From CAXBDP01 sp041689935 (GTDB lineage Bacteria > Bacteroidota > Bacteroidia > Cytophagales > Cyclobacteriaceae): a stretch of 64,000 bases of DNA. Below are positions 18,351 through 28,124 of the stretch, one piece after another (position 1 is the first letter of the stretch; every line of letters starts with the position of its first letter). The position numbers were made by a program, and so were the translations under genes. The stretch is taken from contig JBDNFI010000007.1 of NCBI GenBank assembly GCA_041689935.1, positions 43,059 through 107,058 on the forward strand, read 5' to 3'. The notes under the pieces are model-generated. The model had not been told where the DNA came from, searched no databases, and saw only the letters and a list, made by a program, of their open reading frames with translations.

Positions 18351-19490
18351 ATGAAATTTGGAACCAAGGCCGTTCATGCTGGTGTAGAGCCAGACCCAAC
18401 CACAGGAGCTATCATGACTCCCATTTATCAGACTTCAACGTATGTGCAATCTTCGCCTGGAGATCATAAAGGCTATGAATATTCTCGAACGCACAATCCA
18501 ACGAGAGATGCTTTACAAAAAAGTTTGGCAGCTCTGGAAAATGGGAAATTTGGCCTCTGTTTTTCATCTGGCATGGGCGCTATTGATTCGGTAGTGAAGC
18601 TTTTGCAACCGGGTGATGAAGTGATAAGCACCAACGATTTATATGGCGGAACTTATCGTATTTTCACGAAAGTATTTGAGCCATTAGGTATCAAATTCAA
18701 GTTTGTAGGGATGAATGACCTAAAGGCCGTAGAAGAGGCAATAAGTCCCAAAACACGTCTTATCTGGGTGGAAACTCCAACCAACCCGATGATGAGCATT
18801 ATAGATATTAAAGCGATCGTAGCCATTGCTAAAAAGGCTAATGCAATCCTTGCGGTAGACAATACCTTTGCCACACCTGCTTTACAAAACCCACTCGACT
18901 TGGGTGCAGACTTGGTAATGCATTCTGTCACCAAATATATTTCTGGGCACAGCGATGTGGTAATGGGTGCGTTGGTGACAAGCGATCAAATATTACATGA
19001 GCGCTTAATGTTCCTCCAAAACTCTTGTGGTGCTACTCCAGGTCCACAAGATTGCTTTTTGGTTTTGCGTGGTATCAAAACACTTCATTTAAGAATGGAT
19101 AGGCATTGTAGCAATGGAATTGTCGTCGCCAACTATCTGAAATCTCATCCGAAAATAGAGAAAGTATACTGGCCAGGTTTTGAAGATCATCCAAATCATG
19201 CCATAGCTGCCTCGCAAATGAGCGGCTTCGGTGGAATGATCAGCTTTACTTTGAAAGGTGATAATATGCAAGATGCATTGCGCGTGTTAGAATCATTGAA
19301 GCTATTTGCTTTGGCAGAATCCCTCGGAGGCGTGGAGTCACTTTGTGGCCACCCTGCAAGTATGACACATGCAAGTATTCCTGCTGAGGAGCGTATTAAA
19401 TCAGGTTTAAAAGACACGCTTATTCGCTTGAGTGTGGGCATCGAAGACCCAGAAGATTTGATTGAAGACTTGAAGCAAGCAATTGGTTGA
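18351..19490 (+). CDS. metB: Cystathionine gamma-synthase / gamma-lyase family PLP enzyme
   Basis: A 379-residue Cys/Met metabolism PLP enzyme. The PLP lysine lies in the HSVTKYISGHSD motif (about residue 195), with the tyrosine/arginine phosphate-binding region KGYEYSRTHNPTRDALQ and the C-terminal ESLGGVESLCGHPASMTHASIP block. The family includes cystathionine gamma-synthase, cystathionine beta/gamma-lyases and methionine gamma-lyase, which motifs alone do not separate. I prefer gamma-synthase. It starts 10 bases after the MscS gene and is followed by a terminator. Confidence 0.85.
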   Translation: MKFGTKAVHAGVEPDPTTGAIMTPIYQTSTYVQSSPGDHKGYEYSRTHNPTRDALQKSLAALENGKFGLCFSSGMGAIDSVVKLLQPGDEVISTNDLYGGTYRIFTKVFEPLGIKFKFVGMNDLKAVEEAISPKTRLIWVETPTNPMMSIIDIKAIVAIAKKANAILAVDNTFATPALQNPLDLGADLVMHSVTKYISGHSDVVMGALVTSDQILHERLMFLQNSCGATPGPQDCFLVLRGIKTLHLRMDRHCSNGIVVANYLKSHPKIEKVYWPGFEDHPNHAIAASQMSGFGGMISFTLKGDNMQDALRVLESLKLFALAESLGGVESLCGHPASMTHASIPAEERIKSGLKDTLIRLSVGIEDPEDLIEDLKQAIG

Positions 19491-19516
19491 TTTTACTGAT
19501 TAGTTTTTGTAGAAAG

Positions 19517-19546
19517 CCACCTTCAATTGATTGAGGGTGGTTTTTT
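19517..19546 (+). terminator. Terminator after the metB-like gene
   Basis: The arms CCACCTTCAA (19517-19526) and TTGAGGGTGG (19531-19540) pair with one G-T pair around a TTGA loop and are followed by six T's. It abuts the 3' end of the convergent PLP-enzyme gene. Confidence 0.85.
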
Positions 19547-20849
19547 ATCCTCCCGCTTGTTTTTTTACAATATCATTAAGCGCAAAAGCAAATTTATCTA
19601 CATCTTCAATTCTGGTGTAGAGATGAGGCGTTACTCTCACGCCTTTTACGGCATCCATATCAATAGCCACAGTGAAAATCCTGTAGTCATCATACAGCTT
19701 TTTGGCTAATTCTGCTGGTGATAATCCTTCTATGCGCACATTTGCTATGGCACAAGATTGCTCATCGCCCATGGGTGTGTTAATTGTGATTTTCGGATTA
19801 TCCTTAACTTTTTCCACCCAATAGTTTTTCAAATAGCGCAATCTTGCCTCTTTGCGAGCCGAACCGATGGCATTATGAAACCGAATGGCATTTGCAATAG
19901 CTAAATGCGAGGAGTTAGGGATCGTACCCGTTCTCTCGAATTTCCGAATATCACCATCATGGTAGTTCGTTTCACCAAATAAGGGCCATACGTTTTTAAT
20001 TCGATCTTTTTTGATGTACAATAGTCCAAGTCCGAGCGGAGTGCCTAGCCACTTGTGCATACTTGCTGCATAATAATCGCCACCCAAATCGGGTATTTTA
20101 TGCGCTATATGGGCAAAAGAATGGGCAGCATCGATGATTACTTGAATGCCTCTCTCATGAGCCATTTCGGAAATTTCCTTTGCAGGCAAAAGTTGGCCTG
20201 TAAGGTTGATTAGGTGCGTAAGCAACAGCACTTTTGTGTTGGGCGTCACCGCTTTTTCGAACGCATTTACTACTTCCATCTTGTTTTTAGGAAGAAGTGG
20301 GAGAGAAATTATATTGTTTACAATTCCCTCTCTGCGAGCACGATAGCCAAATTGGATGAGCATGCTTCCATAATCTTGATTGGTCATCAATGCCTCGTCA
20401 CCTTCCTTCAAATCAAGTCCTAGGATAATGGTGTTGAGCGATTCAGTCGTATTTCGTGTAATGAGCAATTCTTCGGTGCTACAGCCAGCAAATGCAGCAA
20501 GTTTTTTTTTAATCTCAAGCATATCTTCATTTTTGCTTCGACGCATGTAGAATGAAGGGGATTCGTTGATTTGCCTGATGTTTTTGATTTGGGCATTGAG
20601 AACCTCTTCAGCGGCAGGGCTCATATACCCATTTTCGAGATTGATAAAATGGGCAGATTGGACGTAGGCTTTTTGTATTTCGAACCAGAAATCTTCATTG
20701 CTGGCCATCTCTTTTGCCGACAAATGCTGCCATTTACGTACTTCACGTTCTATATTTTTGGCAAAAACTTCAGAAAGCGGGAGGATAGACGCACCTAGTG
20801 TGGCACCACCCAAAGTTTTGATGAAGTTACGTCTGGCTTGTATGCTCAT
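19545..20849 (-). CDS. Class V aminotransferase-fold PLP enzyme with Tat-type signal
   Basis: A 434-residue fold-type I PLP enzyme of the cysteine desulfurase / isopenicillin-N-epimerase-like group. It has RNTTESLNTII, IDAAHSFAHI (Asp and His over the cofactor ring) and SMHKWLGTPLG with the PLP lysine. The N-terminus RRNFIKTLGGATLGASIL is a twin-arginine signal, so the folded enzyme with its cofactor is probably exported. The substrate is not known. The gene ends next to the terminator of the opposing metB-like gene. Confidence 0.85.
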   Translation of the reverse strand: MSIQARRNFIKTLGGATLGASILPLSEVFAKNIEREVRKWQHLSAKEMASNEDFWFEIQKAYVQSAHFINLENGYMSPAAEEVLNAQIKNIRQINESPSFYMRRSKNEDMLEIKKKLAAFAGCSTEELLITRNTTESLNTIILGLDLKEGDEALMTNQDYGSMLIQFGYRARREGIVNNIISLPLLPKNKMEVVNAFEKAVTPNTKVLLLTHLINLTGQLLPAKEISEMAHERGIQVIIDAAHSFAHIAHKIPDLGGDYYAASMHKWLGTPLGLGLLYIKKDRIKNVWPLFGETNYHDGDIRKFERTGTIPNSSHLAIANAIRFHNAIGSARKEARLRYLKNYWVEKVKDNPKITINTPMGDEQSCAIANVRIEGLSPAELAKKLYDDYRIFTVAIDMDAVKGVRVTPHLYTRIEDVDKFAFALNDIVKKQAGG

Positions 20850-21234
20850 GGTTTTTATGCTTTAATAACGAATGCTAAATTCAATTAAAGATGAGTAAAA
20901 TTTTTGAGAGTTTTGAATTATGGGTTTTGGGTTGGGATTTGCGAATTTTATTTTTTCAAAATGGAATAGTATGAATCATTAATTCTTGATTTTAGCATTT
21001 TGGACTTTGAGATTATTTTATAACAAACTCCATTAACCTTCTAGATAATAAACCAATAGTTTTGTGGTATGCAATTCTTACCCTTTCAAAATACGATTTA
21101 CAATAGAAAGTTTTTTCGCATTAATCAGGTCTATTACCTTGGGAAGGTAATTTGCTCAATTTGAGCAGATATTAACATTTACCTTTTACGCATTGTAAAT
21201 ACACTACTCACTATCAATAAAATCAACAGACGTA
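20850..21234. other. Intergenic region with two adjacent perfect dyads
   Basis: This 385-base AT-rich gap holds no ORF I would support. Two short palindromes stand side by side: TTACCTT-GGG-AAGGTAA at 21134-21150 and TGCTCAA-T-TTGAGCA at 21153-21167. They are about 290 bases upstream of the PLP-enzyme start and just past the end of the CPBP protease gene. No T-run follows either, so they look more like protein-binding sites than terminators. Confidence 0.4.
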
Positions 21235-22104
21235 CTATTCAGATCTGTTCAATTCATTTCCAAGGTCAATATCTCTCTCAAGCCCAATAGAAATAAACTC
21301 TTTAGATACCTGATTTTCCTTGTTTAAAGCAGTTTTTAGGAGAAATAAAGCTCCTATGCTAATCAAAATAGCACCAGCTGTAATTAAAAAAAAGTTGGTT
21401 ATTCTGCCATATTGTTCAGTCAAGCTTTGATCCATCATTTTGTCAGTGTCTATGAAAAACATATATGCGAACGCAAATCCATTGTTTACGAAGTGGATGA
21501 GAATAGGTAAGGCCAAATTCTTTGTTTTATAATACATCCAGCCAGCCAAAAAGCCAATCACCATGGCACTTACGAACTGCCATGGATTCAAATGGACTAT
21601 ACCAAATAATAAGCTTGAGGCGAGAATTGAAGCAAATAAGGAGTATCGCTTTAGTAATCCGTCCAGAATGATTCCTCTAAAAATCAGTTCCTCAAGAATG
21701 GGAGCAGCAATTACAATCGTAAGAAAAGGGAATATACCTTTTTGGCCAGAAAGATTTTTGAACATTTCTTTCACAAAATCTGGCATTGGAATCAAGTTTA
21801 TAAGTGGAGTAGTTACTCCAAATTGTAGTGCAATAACAGCTATAATAACTAAGACCAATATTTTAGGTGAGAACGTAGCAAAATGAAATTTACTAATTCC
21901 GATTTTGTTAAATCGCTTCTTATGAATTATCCAGAATGACAATCCCATTGCAGCTACATAGTAGAGAAAAGTGGAGGCATCTTCACCTATAATATCTTTC
22001 ATGAAAATGATAGGACTTACGCCAATCATTAGTAAAATAATTATTCCTACAATGCCAAAGCTTTGATTTAGGTTTGGGTAAACGGGTTTTGAAATTGGGT
22101 CCAT
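21235..22104 (-). CDS. CPBP-family intramembrane metalloprotease
   Basis: A 289-residue polytopic membrane protein with about eight hydrophobic helices. It carries the Abi/CAAX-protease motifs: EELIFRG (glutamate pair and arginine), HLNPWQF and HFVNNGFAF with the metal-binding histidines. The family includes eukaryotic Rce1 and bacterial proteins linked to bacteriocin immunity. The substrate is unknown. It is monocistronic by appearance. Confidence 0.85.
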   Translation of the reverse strand: MDPISKPVYPNLNQSFGIVGIIILLMIGVSPIIFMKDIIGEDASTFLYYVAAMGLSFWIIHKKRFNKIGISKFHFATFSPKILVLVIIAVIALQFGVTTPLINLIPMPDFVKEMFKNLSGQKGIFPFLTIVIAAPILEELIFRGIILDGLLKRYSLFASILASSLLFGIVHLNPWQFVSAMVIGFLAGWMYYKTKNLALPILIHFVNNGFAFAYMFFIDTDKMMDQSLTEQYGRITNFFLITAGAILISIGALFLLKTALNKENQVSKEFISIGLERDIDLGNELNRSE

Positions 22105-22367
22105 AAGGTTATCTCTAAGGTTAGGTTCAACTAAAGATGCGGAAAATTATTGAAAGGTATGAACCATGGGTTAAGAGTCTTGAGTTAAGGTTTTTATGAT
22201 TGGTTGTTAAAATAGCTGATTTAAACATTTTATCTTCACCATTATTGGTGTAAAATAGTGTGCAAAAGTGTTGGCAAATGTCTTAATCAATTTACTATCC
22301 GTATGTGAATAATTATTTCCAGCCCATATTTATTACTTTACTGAACAATGACACTAGCGTTTGGGCA

Positions 22368-22398
22368 TAAAAAAGCCAGCATTATTATCAATACTGGC
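22368..22398 (-). terminator. Terminator of the mutA-mutB operon
   Basis: Read on the minus strand, GCCAGTATT (22398-22390) pairs with AATGCTGGC (22383-22375) with one G-T pair, and is followed by six T's. It lies about 35 bases past the mutB stop. The remainder of the 22105-22431 gap shows nothing I recognise apart from the unresolved upstream region of the CPBP gene. Confidence 0.8.
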
Positions 22399-22431
22399 CA
22401 CTTAAAAGCATTCAACTAGTGAGTAATTATT

Positions 22432-24564
22432 TCAATCATTCCTACCTAAAAGTTTTTCTAAAATGTCTATGGCGGCTTTTGAAATTACTGTACCTGGACC
22501 GAACACCCCAGAAACGCCAGCCTCGTAGAGAAAATCATAATCTTTTGGCGGTATCACTCCTCCAGCTATAACCATAATATCCTCCCGCTTCAGTCTTTTC
22601 AATTCTCCAATCAATTTCGGAATAAGCGTTTTATGTCCAGCAGCAAGCGAAGATGCGCCAATTATATGCACATCATTTTCGGTAGCCTGAATAGCTACTT
22701 CTTCAGGCGTTTGAAATAACGGACCGATATCCACATCAAAACCAATATCTGCAAAGCTGGTGGCTATTACCTTGGCACCTCTATCGTGTCCATCTTGTCC
22801 CATTTTTGCCACCATAATTCTAGGACGACGGCCTTCAATACTTTCGAATTGATCGGCTAATTCTTTTGCTTTTTTAAAGTTTGGATCCTGTGCCACTTCT
22901 CTTGAATATACTCCTTGAATAGATCTAATAACTGCTTGATGGCGACCATAAATTTTTTCCATTGCATCGGAAATCTCGCCTAGTGTCGCTCGAGCTCTCG
23001 CAGCCTTTACGGCTAAATCTAGTAAATTTCCTTCACCTGATTTGGCTGCTTGGGTAATTTCTTCCAACGCCTTATCCACTTCTGCTTGGTTTCTTTCTGC
23101 TTTCAGCTTTTTGAGTCGGGCTATTTGGGAATTGTATACGGCTGTGTTGTCCACTTCATGTATATCAAATTCCTTATCGCTTTTGGCTTGATAGCGGTTG
23201 ATCCCAACAATAATATCTCTTTTAGAATCGACTCTAGCCTGCTTTTTGGCAGCCGCTTCTTCAATTCGCATTTTTGGAAGGCCGCTTTCAATAGCCTTGG
23301 CCATTCCACCCAATTCCTCCACTTCTTCTATCAATGCCCAAGCTTTTTCGATCAATTGCTCCGTGAGGTATTCCACATAATAGGAACCTCCCCATGGATC
23401 CACCGCTTTGGTTACCTGAGTTTCTTGTTGCAAGTATAATTGAGTGTTTCTTGCAATTCTAGCAGAAAAGTCTGTTGGTAAAGCCAATGCCTCATCGAAG
23501 GCATTGGTATGCAAACTTTGTGTATGGCCTAGTACCGCAGCCAATGCTTCTACACAAGTTCTGGTTACATTATTGAAAGGATCTTGTTCTGTCAAGCTCC
23601 AACCTGAGGTTTGGCAGTGCGTTCGCAAGGCCATTGATTTAGGATTTTGAGGATTAAATTCCTTAATCATTTTTGCCCAAATTACTCTGGCGGCTCTCAT
23701 TTTAGCAATCTCCATAAAGTGATTCATGCCAATAGCCCAAAAGAAGGAAAGCCTTGGTGCAAATTCGTCTATACTAAGGCCTGTTTTCAAGCCAGTTCGT
23801 ACATATTCAAGTCCATCTGCAAGGGTGTAGGCAAGCTCTAAATCTGCCGTAGCACCAGCCTCCTGCATGTGATATCCGCTGATGCTGATGGAATTGAATT
23901 TAGGCATATTCTTGGCCGTGTAAGCAAAAATATCTGCAATAATTCGCATCGAAGGAGTAGGAGGGTAGATATAGGTATTTCTCACCATAAACTCCTTCAA
24001 AATATCATTTTGAATGGTTCCGCTGAGTTTATCTGCCGATACACCTTGTTCTTCGGCAGCCACTATATAAAATGCCATAATGGGAATTACAGCACCATTC
24101 ATAGTCATTGAAACAGACATCTTATCCAAAGGAATTTGGTCAAAAAGAACCTTCATATCCAGTATAGAATCGATTGCTACTCCTGCCTTTCCTACATCGC
24201 CAACTACGCGTGGGTGATCTGAGTCATATCCTCTGTGTGTTGCCAAATCGAAGGCTACGCTCAATCCTTTTTGACCTGCAGCAAGATTCCTTCTGTAAAA
24301 AGCGTTAGACTCCTCAGCGGTGCTAAATCCTGCATATTGTCTGATCGTCCAAGGCTGATACACATACATGCTGGAATATGGGCCACGCAAATAAGGCGGC
24401 AGGCCAGCAGCATATTGAGAGGCAATATTGTTTTGCAAATCATTTTTGCCGTAAATCCCTTTTATTTCAATATCCTCTGCAGCCTGAAATACAGGCAAAT
24501 CAATTTCCGTTTGCGTCTTTAAAGGAATATCTTCTCGATCTATTTTTTTAAAATCTGGCTTCAT
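22432..24564 (-). CDS. mutB: Methylmalonyl-CoA mutase large (catalytic) subunit
   Basis: A cobalamin-dependent enzyme that interconverts (R)-methylmalonyl-CoA and succinyl-CoA. The 710 residues comprise the CoA-binding TIM barrel (YQPWTIRQYAGFSTAEESN with the active-site Tyr; GLSVAFDLATHRGYDSDHPRV) and a C-terminal B12-binding domain with GQDGHDRGAKVIA, containing the DxHxxG motif whose His ligates cobalt. It overlaps the upstream mutA by four bases, so the subunits are translationally coupled. It is used in propionate metabolism or succinate-to-propionate conversion. Confidence 0.96.
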   Translation of the reverse strand: MKPDFKKIDREDIPLKTQTEIDLPVFQAAEDIEIKGIYGKNDLQNNIASQYAAGLPPYLRGPYSSMYVYQPWTIRQYAGFSTAEESNAFYRRNLAAGQKGLSVAFDLATHRGYDSDHPRVVGDVGKAGVAIDSILDMKVLFDQIPLDKMSVSMTMNGAVIPIMAFYIVAAEEQGVSADKLSGTIQNDILKEFMVRNTYIYPPTPSMRIIADIFAYTAKNMPKFNSISISGYHMQEAGATADLELAYTLADGLEYVRTGLKTGLSIDEFAPRLSFFWAIGMNHFMEIAKMRAARVIWAKMIKEFNPQNPKSMALRTHCQTSGWSLTEQDPFNNVTRTCVEALAAVLGHTQSLHTNAFDEALALPTDFSARIARNTQLYLQQETQVTKAVDPWGGSYYVEYLTEQLIEKAWALIEEVEELGGMAKAIESGLPKMRIEEAAAKKQARVDSKRDIIVGINRYQAKSDKEFDIHEVDNTAVYNSQIARLKKLKAERNQAEVDKALEEITQAAKSGEGNLLDLAVKAARARATLGEISDAMEKIYGRHQAVIRSIQGVYSREVAQDPNFKKAKELADQFESIEGRRPRIMVAKMGQDGHDRGAKVIATSFADIGFDVDIGPLFQTPEEVAIQATENDVHIIGASSLAAGHKTLIPKLIGELKRLKREDIMVIAGGVIPPKDYDFLYEAGVSGVFGPGTVISKAAIDILEKLLGRND

Positions 24565-26387
24565 TTGTTGTGATCTTCAAGGGTTTCAATAATTTGGCCT
24601 AGACTGTGAATGACATTTGATTTTGCGTAAATAAAGTAATCTACACCAGCCGCTTTTAGCTTGTCGATGCATTCTACAGGGTTTCCTGCAATCACTATTT
24701 TAGCATGACTTATTTTTCTAATGCCTTTAGCAATCGGTTCACCTATTTGTACATAATCCTCATCAGAACCACAAAGGATTATTAAATCTGGATTTTGCGC
24801 TTTTATTTCGGCAAGGGTATCAACTTTTGAAAAGGTTGATAATTCCGATAATGAAATTCCAATTGTTCCAAAAAAGGACTGACTGAAATTGATACGGGCA
24901 CTAGGCATAAAACCATTCGATAAAGGAAGAATTAGAAATTTTAAAGAAGATCCTTTTGCCAATTTAGTTTCTATCTGATGACGCACTGTTTCAAATTGCA
25001 AGGCTGCGTGTCGCGGGAGGAAGGAATCCGTATTTTCCATCCATTCAGGTTTTATAATATTTTGGAGTATATCAGTAGGGTTTGGAAACTGATTAGTACC
25101 AATAATAGTGGATTGTCTAGAAGCGACTTTATCGAGCTTAGTTTTTCTTTTTTCAGATACCAAACTTAATAAATGGCCTGATTTTGCATTTTCTTCGAAA
25201 GTACCTCTATCCTCTAAGTTTAAAAATAACTTCCAAGCTCCTGCTATCAGTTTTGCCGTAAGCGTTTCAATATAATATGATCCTGCAATAGGGTCGGCTA
25301 CTTTATCAAAATAGGATTCCTCTTTTAAGATCAAGGATATATTTCTAGTGATTCGCTGGGAGAATGCGCTTGGCTCGGCGAGTCCTTCATCATATCGACT
25401 AATGCTTATACTATTTGCGCCACCTAATATGGCAGACATTGCTTCAGTGGTATTTCGCAGCATATTTATATATGGGTCATAAAAGGATTTGCTCCATACA
25501 GAAGAATAAGCGTGTATAGGCTGCACCCAATTTTTGACATCATAACTTGCAGCGATTTTTGCCACAAGTGCTTTTAATGCCCTTAATTTGGCCATCTCTA
25601 TAAAGTACTCGTTTCCAATAGAAGATTTCATCATTAAGTTGGTCAGTATTTTGGAAGCAGGCAGAGCTGCATCTGTACCTTTATCCAAATAGGCAACTAA
25701 TTGATGCAGGCCAATCCCTAATTGTTGGACGGCATCTGCACCTGCATTTTGATATAAGCCTAGGTCTAAAGTGAAGGATTTTAATCCTCCCGCATTTTCA
25801 TTCGATTGTAGCAGACTAAGGAATAAGGAAGCATCAAATTTATGGTGCTTTCCTAATAATAAATCACCTAAAAGGTCGAAATCTATATAGATGTTTAATT
25901 GCTCCTTTTCTATTTCTTGGGAGCCAATCCATTTTAGTAATTTATTGATAAATATTTGATGATCATATATCCCATAAAAAGATAAAGCGCAATATTGAGG
26001 CATAATTCCTGCTAATAGTAATTCAATATTAGCATCATCTTGAATGTGAAATTCAATTCCATCTGCACCATTTTCTAAGGCAAAAAGGGCTTCTTCATTG
26101 GCTTTTTTAGTATCTTCAACCTCGATCTTTTCAAAATTTATCCAGTGCCTGTTCGGGAAGGAGGGATGATCATTAGCATTTATATTATGTAGATTTTCGA
26201 GACTTTTCAGGTGCTCAAGATCTTCTTGAAAATACATGGGCTCTACTTCCATGCCTTCGTCTGTTCTCCAAACTAAACTTTCATAGTCCTTACCTTTTAA
26301 GTCCTTTAGCACTTTTTCCTTCCATTCGATTTTTTTAGAATTAGGGAATGAAAGTGGAGAGAAAAAATTTGATGATGAATCGCTCAT
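24561..26387 (-). CDS. mutA: Methylmalonyl-CoA mutase small subunit
   Basis: A 608-residue subunit homologous to MutB but without the cobalamin-ligating DxHxxG: the equivalent region reads ILCGSDEDYVQIGEP. This agrees with the known non-catalytic role of the small subunit in alpha-beta mutases. The barrel part keeps DPYINMLRNTTEAMSAILGGANS and DPIAGSYYIETLT. It is the first gene of the mutA-mutB operon. A Met at the upstream ATG fits the family N-terminus. Confidence 0.93.
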   Translation of the reverse strand: MSDSSSNFFSPLSFPNSKKIEWKEKVLKDLKGKDYESLVWRTDEGMEVEPMYFQEDLEHLKSLENLHNINANDHPSFPNRHWINFEKIEVEDTKKANEEALFALENGADGIEFHIQDDANIELLLAGIMPQYCALSFYGIYDHQIFINKLLKWIGSQEIEKEQLNIYIDFDLLGDLLLGKHHKFDASLFLSLLQSNENAGGLKSFTLDLGLYQNAGADAVQQLGIGLHQLVAYLDKGTDAALPASKILTNLMMKSSIGNEYFIEMAKLRALKALVAKIAASYDVKNWVQPIHAYSSVWSKSFYDPYINMLRNTTEAMSAILGGANSISISRYDEGLAEPSAFSQRITRNISLILKEESYFDKVADPIAGSYYIETLTAKLIAGAWKLFLNLEDRGTFEENAKSGHLLSLVSEKRKTKLDKVASRQSTIIGTNQFPNPTDILQNIIKPEWMENTDSFLPRHAALQFETVRHQIETKLAKGSSLKFLILPLSNGFMPSARINFSQSFFGTIGISLSELSTFSKVDTLAEIKAQNPDLIILCGSDEDYVQIGEPIAKGIRKISHAKIVIAGNPVECIDKLKAAGVDYFIYAKSNVIHSLGQIIETLEDHNK

Positions 26388-26616
26388 CTATTTTAGAAAT
26401 TTTGTTTGTGTAAAAATACATTAAAATCTGCTACTGGTCGAATTATCAGGGATGACTTATATGAGTTGAGGGAAATTTATAATTCGAGAGAAAATCAATT
26501 TTAAAAATCTGCAAAACTTGTCCACTTGCCCTTTCATCTATGGTAAATTTTTATCAAATTTGTCTCCCTCTTTTTCTGAAAATCTAATACTTTTTAATAA
26601 TAAGAGGACCCCATAA

Positions 26617-28041
26617 ATGAATGACTGCGCAACCATTTGGACAAACTGTTTAACGTATATTCGAGAGAATGTAGGTGAACAGCCGTATATAACTTGGTTC
26701 AAGCCGATTATTCCTCTAAGATATGAGGATGGGGCACTTACGATTCAAGTGCCTAGTCAGTTTTTTTATGAGTGGTTAGAAGAAAACTATGTTCATTTGC
26801 TTAGGAAGGCCATTGATCAAGAAATTGGTAAGCATGGAAGATTGGAGTATTCTGTAATTGTGGACAATGGGAATTCGAACAACAAGCCTGTAGCGATCAA
26901 TTTGCCAAACCAATATAGGCAAAAGCCTATGGCCTCTATGAACGGAAATGGCTTTGATGGTTCCAATGGCAATTATCAGTTGGATACATATAAAGATGCC
27001 TTTATGTATCAAACGGCGCTTAATCCGAATTATGTTTTTGATTCATTTATCGAAGGCGATTGCAATCGTTTGGCGCGTTCGGCTGGGCATGCGGTGGCGA
27101 CTAAGCCAGGTATCACCTCCTTCAATCCATTGATGATTTATGGTGGTGTAGGTCTCGGTAAAACGCATTTGGTGCATAGTATAGGCAATCAAATCAGATC
27201 TAGTTTAGAAGATAAATTGGTGTTTTACGTTTCTTCAGAGAAATTCACTAACCAATTTACGGATGCTATTAAAAATAATTCGATACAACAATTCACTCAT
27301 TTTTATTTGCAAGTGGATGTATTGATCATTGATGACGTCCAGTTTTTGTCGGGAAAGGAAAAAACACAAGAGATGTTTTTTCATATATTCAATCACTTAC
27401 ATCAAAATGGCAAACAAGTAATTTTAACTAGCGACAGACCACCTCGCGACTTGCAAGGATTGCAGGATAGATTGCTTTCTCGTTTCAAATGGGGGCTTAC
27501 TGCTGATTTGCAATTGCCAGATTTCGAAACTCGCATTGCCATCATCAATAGAAAACTGCAAGCAGATGGGATAGATATTCCAGAGGATGTTGTGGAATAT
27601 TTGGCTTACAGCGTGGATACTAATGTGCGTGAATTGGAAGGTGTCTTGATTTCCTTAATTGCACATGCCTCACTTACCCGAAGAGAAATTAATTTAGAAC
27701 TTGCTAAGCAAACGTTGAAGAATATCGTTCAAGAAATTGATTCTGAGGTAGGTATTGATTATATTCAGAAAATAGTTAGTGAATATTTTGGCATATCCAT
27801 AGAGGATATGAAAGCCAAAACACGCAAAAAAGAAATTGTAATTTCTCGGCAAGTTGCGATGTTCTTAGCCAAGGAATATACCAACCATTCCTTAAAGTCT
27901 ATCGGATATCATTTTGGCGGGAGGGATCATAGTACAGTAATACATGCTGTGCAATCCGTAGATAATATGACGGAAACGGATGCCAGATTTGCGCATTCAT
28001 TGGAAGAAGTGAGGAAGAAAATCAAAATTAGAAGGTTCTAA
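26617..28041 (+). CDS. dnaA: Chromosomal replication initiator protein
   Basis: The AAA+ initiator that binds DnaA boxes and opens the origin. The 474 residues show domain I (WTNCLTYIRENVGEQPYITWFKPI), a short linker (about 90-125), domain III with Walker A GGVGLGKTHLVH (Lys about 181), Walker B LIIDDVQFLSGKEKTQE and sensor residues, and domain IV with the DNA-binding signature GGRDHSTVIHA. dnaN and recF are not adjacent, and no cluster of TTATCCACA-type boxes was seen in the 229-base upstream gap, so an origin here is not supported. A GCGGGAGG octamer lies inside the codons of the GGRDH signature. Confidence 0.97.
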   Translation: MNDCATIWTNCLTYIRENVGEQPYITWFKPIIPLRYEDGALTIQVPSQFFYEWLEENYVHLLRKAIDQEIGKHGRLEYSVIVDNGNSNNKPVAINLPNQYRQKPMASMNGNGFDGSNGNYQLDTYKDAFMYQTALNPNYVFDSFIEGDCNRLARSAGHAVATKPGITSFNPLMIYGGVGLGKTHLVHSIGNQIRSSLEDKLVFYVSSEKFTNQFTDAIKNNSIQQFTHFYLQVDVLIIDDVQFLSGKEKTQEMFFHIFNHLHQNGKQVILTSDRPPRDLQGLQDRLLSRFKWGLTADLQLPDFETRIAIINRKLQADGIDIPEDVVEYLAYSVDTNVRELEGVLISLIAHASLTRREINLELAKQTLKNIVQEIDSEVGIDYIQKIVSEYFGISIEDMKAKTRKKEIVISRQVAMFLAKEYTNHSLKSIGYHFGGRDHSTVIHAVQSVDNMTETDARFAHSLEEVRKKIKIRRF

Positions 28042-28071
28042 GCCCTCCAAAATCCCGTTATTTTTTGGCAT

Positions 28072-28101
28072 AAAAAAACCTCTAAGGACAATCCCTAGAG
28101 G
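28072..28101 (-). terminator. Terminator downstream of trxA (bidirectional form)
   Basis: CCTCTAAGG (28079-28087) and CCCTAGAGG (28093-28101) pair with one mismatch. On the minus strand seven T's follow, matching termination of trxA. The hairpin also lies past the dnaA stop. Confidence 0.75.
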
Positions 28102-28124
28102 CAATTTATATTTTCATTGCTTGA

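Noticed and set aside
26520..26535. DnaA-box-like TTGTCCACT upstream of dnaA
   Set aside because: Two mismatches from TTATCCACA and no second box nearby. Not enough for an origin claim.
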